This document shows, one piece after another, positions 13,201-23,813 of a DNA stretch of 64,000 bases. The notes under the pieces are model-generated. The model worked only from the letters and a program-made list of their open reading frames with translations. It was not told the DNA's origin and ran no database searches. Every line of letters begins with the position of its first letter. Position 1 is the first letter of the stretch. Both the position numbers and the translations under genes were made by a program. Source of the stretch: Lindgomyces ingoldianus (Eukaryota > Ascomycota > Dothideomycetes > Pleosporales > Lindgomycetaceae); the NCBI RefSeq assembly GCF_010093535.1, contig NW_022985199.1, positions 592,100 through 656,099 of the forward strand, written 5' to 3'.

Positions 13201-13404
13201 ATGTTAGCGCTGTGTTTATAGTAAATTATTATCCTTAGTAGACTATATATAAGCTGTTACAACATAACTTTTTATAAAATGTTAAAATGTAGAAGAAATG
13301 TAAATTATAACAGTTACGCTTTATAAGTAGACTTAAATGTTATGCTTACATTAAAACATACTCACAATCTAAGAAGTTACAACTATTAATTTGGCGAGTC
13401 GTAA

Positions 13405-13430
13405 CGTATTACGTACGGTTGGGAACGCTG
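13405..13430 (-). repeat. hAT right terminal inverted repeat
   Basis: Reverse complement starts CAGCGTTCCCAACCGTAC and matches the left repeat at 24 of 26 positions. Confidence 0.9.
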
Positions 13431-13438
13431 TCGAAGAG
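13431..13438. repeat. hAT target-site duplication, right copy
   Basis: TCGAAGAG, identical to 10345-10352; the acetyltransferase frame resumes after it with CTT GGA TGG. Confidence 0.92.
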
Positions 13439-13567
13439 CTTGGATGGGAGTATGCTGGCATGGATTACCACCGCATGTGGCTTGGGGGAAGGGTGCCAAA
13501 GGAACAGCAAGAAGGCGGAAGAGGGACTAGAGGGATGTTCGCCATTTTTGACGCTTCCGAGGGATGA

Positions 13568-14009
13568 TTTTCTCGACTTCTTTGAGCATCTTCAAATCCC
13601 CGCATCTCTCCACTCCTCGAGGAATTTTTGATGGTTATATCTTGGATCCAAGGTCTAACAAAGTTATCGTGACAAGCTTATTGAGCCAATTCGAAAGAGT
13701 ATCATCATTTAGCTATCAAGGATACGTAGGAGCCCTAAAATACAGCAATGATATCATCCAGAAGGTACTAATACAAGCATCAATAAGCTTCCCCCAAGAT
13801 CTCGCCGTTAACCGGGCGAATTGGAACCCCTGGCTTTTCCAGTATCGCGCATGCTTGAACCACGAATTTTGAAGAGGGGACATGACGCGGGAGGCTAAAC
13901 GCAGGCATACCTTCGCTGATATGTAAGAACGGCAAGGTACGTAGATAGTCTTGATCTTTTCTTTTTTCTTTCTTCCTGACTTCAGTCTCTTGCTTTAAAA
14001 GTGGTGGAA
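13568..14009. other. Intergenic, nothing recognised
   Basis: Between the stop of the interrupted acetyltransferase and the start of the S28 peptidase relic. Normal composition; no recognisable frame. Confidence 0.45.
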
Positions 14010-15596
14010 ATGAGAGTCCTGATGCTGCTGAGCTTTTTCGTAGCACTAGGAGCAGGAACACCAGCACTGAGATTCCGGGTTTCGGGGGGTTTGGACGCCT
14101 GGCTGGGGAAGAGACAGGCTGCTTCGGCAGCCTATGCGCCTTCTTCTATTGATATGCCAATATGTTTTAATTAACCGTGGTCTCTAAATCCTAATTTACC
14201 ATTACTAGATCGACCACTTGCCACACAAATCCCAATATGAACCCCACGTGAAAGGCACCTTCAAGCAAAGATATTTCTTCGATTCAAGTTACTATAAGTT
14301 GGGTGGTCCTGTGTTTCTCTACATTGGTGGGGAGACGAGTGGTGATAGTCGGTTTTCGAATTTGCAGACCGGAAGTACATATTTTCTAAACAAGACAGTC
14401 TCCAGCAACCCAGGGGGCTAAGCAGTCGTCGTAGTCATTCAGATTTTGATGGTGGAAGATTTTAATGGTATGGACGTGATTCTTGAGAATAGGTATTATG
14501 GGAAGAGTTTTCCTTTTAATTCGAGTACGACAGATGAGTTGAGGTATTTGACTACGGAAGAAAGTGAGTGTAGCTACACACGACATGGTTGACTCCTGCT
14601 ATGACCTTGCTATATCTAATCTTTCAAAGCCATTGCCGATAATTCCTACTTCGCGCAAAACCCCACCTTCCCTAGCATCAACGACACTCTAAACGCACCC
14701 ACCACACCATGGATCATGTATGGCGGCAGCCTAGCCGGTGCGCAAACTGCTTTTACTATGAAAGTGTACAATTCCATCTTTGCTGGCGGCATTAGGAGCA
14801 GTGCGACTGCACAAGCTCTTCTTTCTTATCCATATTGTATGATCTTATTGTCAAGTTTGGACCTTCGGACTGCGTGTCTAGAATTATTGGTATTGTAGAT
14901 AAAATAGACGATTTGATCAATAGCGGAGATGAGGACGGGACTCAAGAAGCGAAGGAAATCTTCGGATTGGAGGCGTTAGAGAGTTCAGGCGATTTTGCAA
15001 TCACAATTGCGTTCCCAAGCAAGTTCATTCATATCCTGCGTTTTGAAAGACGAGAAATGAAACAACTCTAGGAAGCCGATAGTTGCTAGTTGGTGGTCCA
15101 ATGTTCTACCCCACAAATACCTGGCAAGAACTTAACTGGTCTCCTCGCTATGGCTCCGAAGACTTCTTCTACTTCTATTCCAACGTCACAAATCCCTCCC
15201 TCAGAGAGTATATCCAGGGCGAATACGCAACTATCAAAGTACTCCGATGGCGATGCTTGGACCAGTCTCGGCGGCTACGCGGATTATGTGAAAAAAACAC
15301 TAATCCCGGATTGTGAGTCTGGGAGGATTACGAGTACAGATGAAGGGTGCTTTGGGGCGCAGAACCAGACCTATTGGGGGGACGCGAGTAATGGAGGGGG
15401 CCGGTCGTATCTGTATTCCAGTAAGTTGGGTGGGGCTTCTAGATATGAGGAGAGAAGATAGGTAGGAGCGATGCTGACAAGAGTAGCCTGCTCGGAACAA
15501 GAAGCCTATCAAGTCGCTCCCACTCACGGTCCGTCCCTAATATTTCGAATCCTAGTTCTGGGATTAAGAATGTTAGTGCTGAGCCGAATTATATAA
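14010..15596 (+). pseudogene. Serine peptidase S28 (Pro-X carboxypeptidase-like), broken
   Basis: A signal peptide (MRVLMLLSFFVALGAGTP) is followed by clear S28 sequence: YEPHVKGTFKQRYFF, GGPVFLYIGGE, VILENRYYGKSFPF, the nucleophile box YGGSLAGAQTAF, FGPSDCVSRIIGIVDKID, GGPMFYPTNTWQELNW and SLGGYADYVKKTLIP. Normal introns can be placed at 14375-14434, about 14563-14628 and 15421-15486, and a GC-AG intron at 15019-15089. Lesions: the donor of intron 1 reads ATATGT at 14160; one base is missing near 14838 (YPY-WYDLIV); the frame shifts again near 15236; similarity ends after GPSLIFRIL at about 15554, so the C-terminal part that should hold the catalytic Asp and His is gone. It would have been a secreted, acid-active exopeptidase. 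Sequencing errors could explain the single-base shifts but not the missing C-terminus. Confidence 0.85.
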
Positions 15597-17721
15597 GGGA
15601 AGCACATCGATGGGAGATTAACGCTGTGTAGAGGTTTATGGAGATGTGGAAGGATAGGTGAGCGGGAACTGTGACGAGTGAACGTGTTAGCTGCCGATAG
15701 ATATTTGGATAATGTAGAAAGATTGGACGTACGTTGAAGGGAGAATGAGCGAGAAGTTGGTGTCCTCCTTCCTTGCACAATAGTCAATATCTTGCTAGAG
15801 GTAAGCACGTTCATAGAATGTATATATTGGTTTTTACACTTCTCATAGCCTGGATGAGGCCCATTGCAATGTATTCTTCCACTATTGTCGATCTGATTTC
15901 ATTCATATACCGCAACAAATAGCTTTAATTTTTTATCTACTCTTAGCCTGTCGTTTCCTTCAGAAATTTTGCCAATAAAAAAAATCTCGAAACCGTTCGC
16001 GCCCCACAAAAAAACCTTTAACATCCATCCCTGGGTGGCCAGACACCCTCTGTGCCGAGAAATATAAGGGTATTTCGACTTTGAGTAGTTCGATTTCTGT
16101 GCACACATTAATATTTGCCACAGATCTTTATAAGTTGTGGGCTATAGCTATTTTATAAACACCTAACCCCTCCTATCTAAAAATTACTTTACATAGTTGC
16201 TTTTATGCTTAAGTTACAAAGAGCCTTCCTTTGCACATAACGGCGTTCCTTTTTGACAACACTACTATTATCTTTTATTATTCTTAATACTAATAAAAGG
16301 GTCTTATCAGAATTTACCTGAGAACTTTGCTGCAACTCTTAGGAGTTAGTACTCGCATCTGCTGCCGCACGCAAATTCGCGCAGGCTCACTACCCTAATT
16401 GGTACCTCTAATAAAAGCGATAACTAATCCCAGAGAGCGGAAAGCAGTCATATAACCATTACAATATAATTACTTACAGTAGCTGCCGCGCCTGTAGCTG
16501 TATGAACTCTTGGCAAGCGGCCTGACCCTTAGTCCTGCAACCTTGTGATAAAACTCAACATTGTATGCCTCAAGTTAACGAACTCGCCTCTTACAGAATT
16601 CGCCACCCCACAAGGTCATGGTCTAAGAGGGTCGGTTGTCCTCCCTGTTGGCAGTTGCAATATCGTGTTCTACTGGAGTACTTGTCATGCTGCTACTTGA
16701 CACCGACCATGGGGGCATTTAAGAGGCAGAAGGTGATCGAGATATATTGTTACCGATGTTGATGAGATGCTAATATAATGTTGTTAGGCCAATTCATCGT
16801 AGTGGTCTTGACAGACATCTGTGTCAACTGATACAACTCAAAATTGATCTCGAGCCCCCCAGAATTACCTGTTCTCAGCTCTCCGAATTGCAAGAAGAAT
16901 TGGCCGTATATGTGTCAATTCCCCAAGGTCGAGCAGTTTACGTCATTCAGGATACAACTAATAAGCACCGCTGGGGAAAATGCCGCGACCCACATCTGGA
17001 GGCTGAAAATGTTTGTTCTGATATCCCTCGTTTCGGCATACCAAGTGGATGCGGCGGCGAGGGGAAGCTTCAGCTTGATGCAAGAATGGTGCGGTGCGGT
17101 TGTCAGATCTAAATCTGCTCTCAGCCTTGGCTCACCTATCAGGGATCATATCGAGCGCCACCAACGAAAACCTCAACTTTCCACTTTTTAAAGGCATTCT
17201 CTATCAATGGCACCGATGCCTTATTGAATCAGGGCTCTACTTTTCATTCGGACGGATAGAAGTAGAAATGGCGCCTGCCAGTGCAGTTCAGAACTCATGC
17301 CACTCCCCATTTCAACAACTCGTATGTGACTTCACAGCCTTGCCATCTGCAAAGCTTTTCAGATTTCTGCAGCCTGCAACTAGTAAGCGACAGACAGCAC
17401 ATCCTCCTCTCAGCCCTCGCTCCCTCTACGCTTCGATGCTTGCGGCTGAGATCCCCTGTCACCGCAGGTGCCCTGAGTTGGTCGCCGTTCAGAAGCCTCG
17501 TGCTAAGATGTGAGATTTGCGAATCCCGCCATTTGCAACTGGTTGAAGGCTAGTTTTGGTGTATTTTGTGCTGTCACTGCACTTTCGCGACAGCTTTTGC
17601 GCGGTGAAAGGAGCATCAGCTGGCGCCCAATACTACGATAGAAGAGCTTTCCAAGGCATGCCAGTATGGATTAACTACTTCTGGCATACCTAGAATTGAC
17701 CGTCATTGCGCTTCTATTGAA
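15597..17721. other. Intergenic 2.1 kb with a small AT-rich relic
   Basis: No recognisable gene. About 16130-16480 is AT-rich and TpA-rich and looks like a short transposon remnant; no terminal repeats found. Open frames around 16844-17550 overlap in several frames and show no family features. Confidence 0.45.
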
Positions 17722-17729
17722 TATATAAG
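17722..17729 (+). promoter_or_regulatory. TATA box of the metzincin gene
   Basis: TATATAAG, about 110 nt upstream of the ATG at 17838, followed by a pyrimidine/adenine-rich leader. Confidence 0.5.
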
Positions 17730-17837
17730 GGAGGCTAGTACTCTCAATATCAGGCTATCAACTCAACATCTTCATCTTTTCCTTCAAGAAATTAGATCCA
17801 ACAGACCGTACTCTTTCCTTAGCCCCCCACATTCAAA

Positions 17838-19182
17838 ATGGCTGCAGTAGACACTCTTGCCAGCTTTCACTCTTGTGCTCAACTCGGAGCCACCCTACCA
17901 TCGGTAGATAACCCAAGTGGTGAGGATCGTCTTGCGCTTGACAACAGAAGTTTGTGGCCTAATGGCACCGAGCTCATTGTCAACATGTGGGGGTATGTCC
18001 CTCCCTTATATCTCTTCTTTCTCCAGCTAACAACTTCATCAGCCAAAGCGACTTCGTTCGCAGCAAGGTCATTCAATACGCAAACGAGTGGTCACTCTAC
18101 GCCAACCTGACCTTCAAATTCATGGACCGAGACGCTCCCGGAGACTCTGATATCCGCATTTCGTTCACCTCCGGCGCTGGTTCCTGGTCCTACATCGGCA
18201 CGGGTGCGAAGACAATCTCACAGAGCGAACCGACCATGAACTTTGGCTGGTTCAACGACGAGACCTCAGATGAGGAGTTCAGCCGAACCGTGATCCACGA
18301 ATTCGGCCACGCTATTGGATGTATCCACGAGCAGGCATCACCAGTGGTCGATATCCCATGGAACAAGCCCGCGGTCTACGAGTACTACCTGCGAACCAAT
18401 GGCTGGGACCAGGCCAAGGTTGATGGCAATGTCTTCGCGAAGGCCGCTCAGGCGAATACTCTGAACTCGAACTGGGATAAGACTTCCATTATGTAAGCCT
18501 TGCTCCTCCCTCCCCAACTCTGCTTAATTCAAATATCCCACCCGGAACAGACAATAACAGAACAAAAAGGCAATACCCATACCCACCTGAGCTTACACTT
18601 GACGGCTCTTCCGCAGGGTGGAACCGCGTTCTGTCGAACCTCGACAAGACATTCGTGATGCGTTGTTACCCCAAGGAAGGCATCGTGCGCAACACGCAAG
18701 ATGGCGTCTACCTTGTGAATCGCGTGCGAGGAAACCAGCGCGCTAGCGGACTCGCGTACTATGCGAACTTCGGAAATAACGATGGACATGAGCCGGATGA
18801 TTACGTGGAAGTGTCAAATGACGACTATACGTGGTGGGAGAATGGCGGGGAAGGTACTCACTTTTTCACTCTTCTCTTCCCTTCTTCTCTTCCCTTCCCT
18901 CATTTATCCTCCCCCCTTCTTTCCTCTTTATCATGCTAGGTAATGAATAGTGACGAGTTCGGAGATGGCTGACATTCATTGACAGCGACGTTCGGAAGCG
19001 GTGCGCACGTCCGCGCTATCGTGAAATGGAACCTGGCCGAGGACGCCGGGAGATCGCCGCTGTACCAGCGCGTCGGGTTCGCGGAGAAGAGTGGAGAGAG
19101 GTGGAATGTGTATAGAGATGATGGTAGAGTTCTGTACGAGCGTGATGGGTGGCGGGTTCAGGCTATGTTCTGGGCTTTCTAG
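17838..19182 (+). CDS. Metzincin-type zinc metallopeptidase (astacin/M12A-like)
   Basis: Four exons, 17838-17992, 18043-18492, 18570-18853 and 18986-19182, encode 361 aa. The zinc-binding motif HEFGHAIGCIHE (residues 137-148: three His ligands and the catalytic Glu) has the H-E-x-x-H-x-x-G-x-x-H form of metzincins, followed by Glu as in astacins. The SIMQYP segment, joined across intron 2, is the Met-turn. The C-terminal part (WNRVLSN... to the GWRVQAMFWAF end) holds no zinc ligands I recognise. No signal peptide is visible: the N-terminus MAAVDTLASFHSC is not hydrophobic, which is odd for a secreted protease, so it may be cytosolic or leave by an unconventional route. All introns have GT-AG ends. 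Confidence 0.88.
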
Positions 19183-21168
19183 ATTTTAGGTCCTAGGGAG
19201 GTGGTAGAGAGTGAGGTTGTAGATGATCTAGCATGGACAGCGGGGTCTTGAGAATGAGAGGGTAGAAAATGGTGCTATATTGCATTTGGTGTGGTTTCTT
19301 GGTTGCTGCTGCTCTTACGAAATCCAATGCCCGGTGGTTCAATCGAATCCCAGTGTTGAATCTCAGGACAGACATCTTGCGACGCTGCTTCCCTTGCGAA
19401 TAAATAATTCTTATACCGGTGTAACGTTTTCCCTCTGCTCGTTTCTCCACCCTACTGTTGTTCCCAAGTAGCATACCTAAACTCTACATTTTGACAGTGT
19501 TAGAGACGATTCCCCGTATGGATTTCTTCAATCGATGTATCGGACCATTCCTTACTCTTCCCATCACTGCTCTTATTTGCTTCCCATACTCATTCTACTC
19601 TCCAGGTGCTCACCGAAGCGTGCCCAACCGTGATATTCTTGAAGCAAGACTGATCGGTATTCTGGAGGATGACCACATTCCTGATTCTGGCTGATATCAT
19701 GGAATTCATCCTCTGCTTGCTCTTGAATAATCTGCTCTTAATCTTTCCACTGAACGATGGTTGCTAGAGGAGAATGGGGCTTCTTGAATCAAACCCAGCT
19801 GAGCCAACCACTCGAGGGTGGTAAGGAATTTAGGCAATGGAGCGCGCTAAGTTTACCCTTGCGATGGCTAGACTCTGGGAGTGACCTGCCCGTGATATGA
19901 CGAGATTGCTGAGCACGTGTCTGGCACTGAACACAACAGCGCCAACAGCCGCAACCGTACGCGCGTGCTTCAAGATGGTCGCGTGGTTGCCATCTTGCGG
20001 GAGTTGGGAGGGGGGATGAGAGTGTGTAGGGAGCTTGAAGAATTGAATTGGGTGGGAGTGGGTTGACGGAGGTGTCGGATGGGGGAGGTTGGGGGAAGAG
20101 GTAGTCGGACGAAGAAGGCAGGCGTTAAGACCTACAGCTTCAAACGCTTAGGCTAAGTCGCCGCACTATGAGCGAGTAAGATTTTTAGATGAATTCGTTG
20201 TCACTGCCACTTCCAGTGATCTATAAGGACGGCACTGAATCTTGGGGGAGGGTGATTATACGGTAATATACTGACCAGTTGTGGGAGCGTTGTGTACATC
20301 ACGCTGAAATATACGAGGTTGATGTGGCAGCATTGTGAGTACCACATTAAATCAAATTGCGAGGGTGCTTTATAAGCTTTTCTATTCGCTAGGCATTTTA
20401 TCAAGAACAAGCAAGAAGACGCTGATATTTTCAGATATGACACTACTGCTATAGCGGTTTCACGCTGCATTCTCTCAACGCAAAGAAGGTGTCAACCCAA
20501 CCCTCGAAACGTTGAATGAGATAGCGAGTACGTATAAAAATAGGAACGGGAAAAGGAAGGAACAGCTTAAAACTCATGAGTTCCATCTCCACCCTCACTG
20601 ATCACTCAATAAGTCCTAAACGAAATACCAACCTAGGGAAGCCACAAAATTGAAATCATCTTTCATCGCATAATGAAGTTTCCCGGCGGTTGAAAGACGT
20701 CATAGCTGCTCTTTGCCCCCCTTTCCCTTTCTTGATACTCGAAGGGAAGGGGGGTGGGGGGATCGTAGAGGAGATTTGTGTGCAAACATTGCTGAACCAG
20801 TTAGCAAAACACAGCAAAAAGCTATGGTCATCCAAGGTGTTAGGTGTAATCGGGGGTCATTCAGGCTTCGTTATCTCCCAGCGATGAATGCCCAATTCTT
20901 CCATTTATCTCTACAGCTATCAACTTCTTTCCGCCTTTCAGCGTATTGGATTTTCGTGTACCCTCATGACTTGAATCATCGTCGCAACCCACCTTATGGT
21001 TCCCCCTTTGTGTAGAGCGAGCCAATGCTCAAATAGATGGTGCAATTTTCTAAGCCATGATATTCTCTGCTGTTAACGGGAGCCGTGGCCCTGGGGCTGG
21101 TCCACGCATGTGCTATCACCATGCCTGAGAGAGAGGCCTGGAGGTACGAACCGCAGTAGATCAGCGAT
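19183..21168. other. Intergenic 2.0 kb, nothing recognised
   Basis: Between the metallopeptidase (+) and the DUF7730 gene (-). Only short open frames without family features. A purine-rich stretch (20000-20130) was noticed, of no clear meaning. Confidence 0.45.
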
Positions 21169-21465
21169 TTAGATTTCAGTTATGCGGTTAAATCCAAGCT
21201 CATTTTCGTCCCAGAATTCCCGCATCGCACGAGGGACATTTTGAAATCTGGAACAGGTAGTGAGGTAACTCTTGTCTGGAGCCTCTATCCTGATCCGCAC
21301 GGTACGCTTGGACGGCCAACGTTCACTGATCCCAACAATATCCACCCCATTGATTGGTAGGCCTTCTTCGGGGCCGAAGCCTTGTACTGGGTAGGCAGCC
21401 CAGGTGCAACGTAGATCGCACCAGTGGAAAATATGTGGTTTCAATAGAATGAAAGAGGCATTCAT
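21169..21465 (-). CDS. Hypothetical short ORF downstream of DUF7730 gene
   Basis: A 98-codon frame (MNASFILLKPHIFHWCD...) starts about 10 nt after the stop of the DUF7730 gene on the same strand. Its composition looks coding (many Trp, Cys, Arg; few low-complexity runs). It could be a lost C-terminal part of the upstream protein, reached by an intron or frameshift I could not place, or simply chance. No family recognised. Confidence 0.3.
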   Translation of the reverse strand: MNASFILLKPHIFHWCDLRCTWAAYPVQGFGPEEGLPINGVDIVGISERWPSKRTVRIRIEAPDKSYLTTCSRFQNVPRAMREFWDENELGFNRITEI

Positions 21466-21475
21466 AGTATCAGCC

Positions 21476-23157
21476 TCAATTCTTTGTCCATCCTACATTC
21501 CTGTAGTATGCCTGCTTCGTCGGAATATCGATGTGTTTGTCATTATAAGAATGAGTCGTTCTTTCCAATGGATGCGGCCTGACGGACAGCCCTTGTAGTC
21601 GCTCATGAGGTTGTTTAAGCTCTGGGTAACGGTTTCGTTCTTCCGCCAGGTGCAACTCCGCTTCTTCATCCGTAATCCTTCTGGCCCCTTGAGTGACACT
21701 CCATTTCTCTTCTACCCAGTCATACTGGAATTCCATCCAACCTCTGCAATAGGAGTGAAAAGTCCAATAGCGCGATAGTTTGGGATTGCTCAGTGGCGGT
21801 TGTCTAGGAAATTGTACTGGGGTAAGGTATGGCCCTTCTCTTGTAAGTATGACTTGGGCAATTCCTCGAGTGGCTTTGCGAATGATTGTGTAGGAATTAC
21901 AGTGCAGGCATTGCACATGGAAAGGGACAAAGAATCCCAGCCACTCTGCATTATCGGTTGGTGTTGGCCACATAAATTTAAAGCGGTCGGTTGGAGAAAG
22001 TGCCCTATTTCCGGCGACTCGAGGTGGATGCAGCCAAGCATCGAGGGTTTCGGCCCAAGGAAGAACAAACCGTATAGGGCTGTGTACTCGAACCTCACCT
22101 AGCATGTCGAAGTAGTCTTGGAGCTTAGAAGTGGGTACACTGGACTGGATCATGCATAAGAAGGACGGACTAATCGTGAGGGAGTGTAGAAATGGTAGTT
22201 TTTTGAGAAAATCACAGGCTCTTCGCCAATTCCCGGCTCGGTCATTCCGAGGTTCAAAATATACGTTCCGTATTGGGCCAACCTGAGTGAAGTTGCAAGT
22301 AAAATGGAAGGATGTTGTTAGATTCTTCCGATGGGGCAGAAGAGTGGCGAAAAATGCGATTACTACATCGACCTCGTCAAAAGAGAAAGTGTTCAGAGAG
22401 TACAGAAAGTTGATGGCCTCGGAATAGCTGATTAGTTAGTATGGATATAATTTTGCTTGGGACTCTGCACTTACATTTGACGACACGTCATTATCAGTGC
22501 CAACGGTCGCATGTCTCGAGGCCACCTAGTAGGCACATAGAATCCATGGTGATCCCTTGACAGGAGACATATATCCCGGCGATCGGGATTTGTTGGGTCC
22601 TTGGCTGGGCAGTAGACATTGCTCAATCTTCCCTTCTTCCTTGTAATATGGATGAAGTGGCCACCAACTGCGTATTTCCAGATCAGTTCTCGAATTTCGA
22701 AAGGCAGCTTGTAGAATTCACAAGTTCCAAGCTGATCAATGGTTGATTGAGGCAACGCCTTCTCCGTGCGAAGTAGAGCATCGGGCTTTTTGTTCCACTT
22801 TTTTTCTTGCTGTCCTTCCATGGGAGTAGAGCTACAACCCGATGTACTCGATTTAGTCTCCGGCTCGCCCGACACTAACGTCAAGGCCCTACGCCTGTTC
22901 AATTTTAATGGCTTCACGCCGTCGCGCAGTTTCCTTCTGTAGCCCCTTTCTAGAACCTCTTTCGGCTTCAAGAGATCCCTTGGTGGTTGTACAAATTTCT
23001 CATCGTATTTCTTCAGCACCCATTTCCAAAGGCCTTTAATCGAACCCCATAGGATGACGCAGATCGGATACCAGAGTGGGGAAGTTGTCCAGAAAAGGAA
23101 GTGCCGGAAAGTTCTATGCCTCTGGAGGAAGACCTTAACCCTATATTTCAGTTCCAT
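21476..23157 (-). CDS. DUF7730-domain protein, function unknown
   Basis: Exons 23157-22475 and 22427-21476 give 544 aa; the 47-nt intron (GTAAGT...CTAATCAG) rejoins LIMTCRQ with IYSEAINFLYSLNTF. The stretch CEFYKLPFEIRELIWKYAVGG, followed by LALIMTCRQIYSEAI, is the usual core of DUF7730 proteins, common and expanded in Pezizomycotina and of unknown role. The N-terminal part has a hydrophobic segment (about residues 18-40, FRHFLFWTTSPLWYPICVIL) that may anchor it in a membrane, followed by a basic linker. The middle and C-terminal parts are rich in Trp and aromatic residues, without catalytic motifs that I recognise. Confidence 0.82.
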
Positions 23158-23813
23158 GTCATTACAGGCCGTAAGAGTCCCTCCGGCAAAGGATGAGCTC
23201 TTGGGTACTGAGTATATCTAGGATTCCGAGATCAAAGCAAGTGTGACGAGCTAATCTCCTCACATCAGATGCGCAAAAAAGGTGATTGGATGGATGGAGA
23301 ATTGGGGAGTTATACTTGCAGGACTAATGCGTTGTTGCGTAAAACAAAAAACGCCTACTTTGCCTCTTTTTCTCGAATCCACATTTAGCGCTTTCATCCG
23401 TTTTCTATGGTACTTGTCCAGGTAGGGTCAGCGTATCTCGATTGACTTCGCTCAAAGTCGTGAGTTTTCTCCCTGCCGTCAGCATGTTCGTGTTTGGCCC
23501 CGCGTTTCTAGCCCCCACAAGGCACTTTATACGGCGGACTTGGCTTAGGATCAAGCGTCGGGAAATGAAAAATCCGGCTGGGCATGGATCACGATATGGC
23601 CGTTTAGCAACAAGCAACACTCTCAAATCCTATGTCCCCCATCAATCCTCCCTATAGTGCAAAATCGAGAGAGGCACAGCTTCGGGTGCATCGTCTACTG
23701 CCAGTGCACCTTGACATCGGTGGCGCAAGGCGCCAATTCTCCCAATGTTGCCACCATCGACTTTATGATCACCTCTTCAACGGCGCGTCTTTTAAAGCCT
23801 TTCCCTGAAAGCG
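23158..23813. other. Divergent intergenic region
   Basis: Upstream of the DUF7730 gene (-) and the rhodopsin-fold protein (+). Short frames only. Confidence 0.45.

Larger units (their letters stand above)
10353..13430 (+). mobile_element. Full-length RIP-decayed hAT transposon (3078 bp)
   Basis: The element has 26-bp terminal inverted repeats beginning CAGGGTTCCCAACCGTAC (24 of 26 match between the ends), 8-bp target duplications, and a relic of the hAT C-terminal dimerisation domain near its right end. Inside, the sequence is extremely AT-rich, dominated by TpA, poor in CpA, and full of TAA/TAG where Gln or Trp codons are expected, while GCGC sites survive. That pattern fits RIP acting on CpA. 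No transposase frame is open, so the copy is dead. Decay stops abruptly at the terminal repeats. Confidence 0.92.
9451..13567 (+). pseudogene. GNAT acetyltransferase gene split by a hAT transposon
   Basis: Exons 9451-9558 and 9621-10352 continue, after the transposon, at 13439-13567. Removing 10353-13438 (the element plus one 8-bp target copy) gives one open frame of 322 aa. The N-terminal GNAT domain has the acetyl-CoA-binding loop in FIVNAAYRGNGWGRALW. The second half resembles the Acetyltransf_18 (YitH-type) domain and ends, past the element, with ELGWEYAGMDYHRMW and a FAIFDASEG tail typical of this family. As it stands the frame runs 16 codons into the transposon end and stops at 10398-10400, so the last 42 residues are replaced by a foreign tail. 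The substrate is unknown. The 62-nt intron (GTATGG...GCAAG) is normal. Both flanks show no RIP-type decay. Confidence 0.9.

Noticed and set aside
14375..14434. In-frame TAA at 14419 in the S28 peptidase relic
   Set aside because: It lies within a normal intron (GTACAT...CGTAG) that rejoins LQTG with IIQILM, so it is not a lesion.
16155..16180. Shared 12-mer (TAGATAGGAGGNG) between the relic near 16160 and DNA near 41222
   Set aside because: Too short to claim a common element family without a search.
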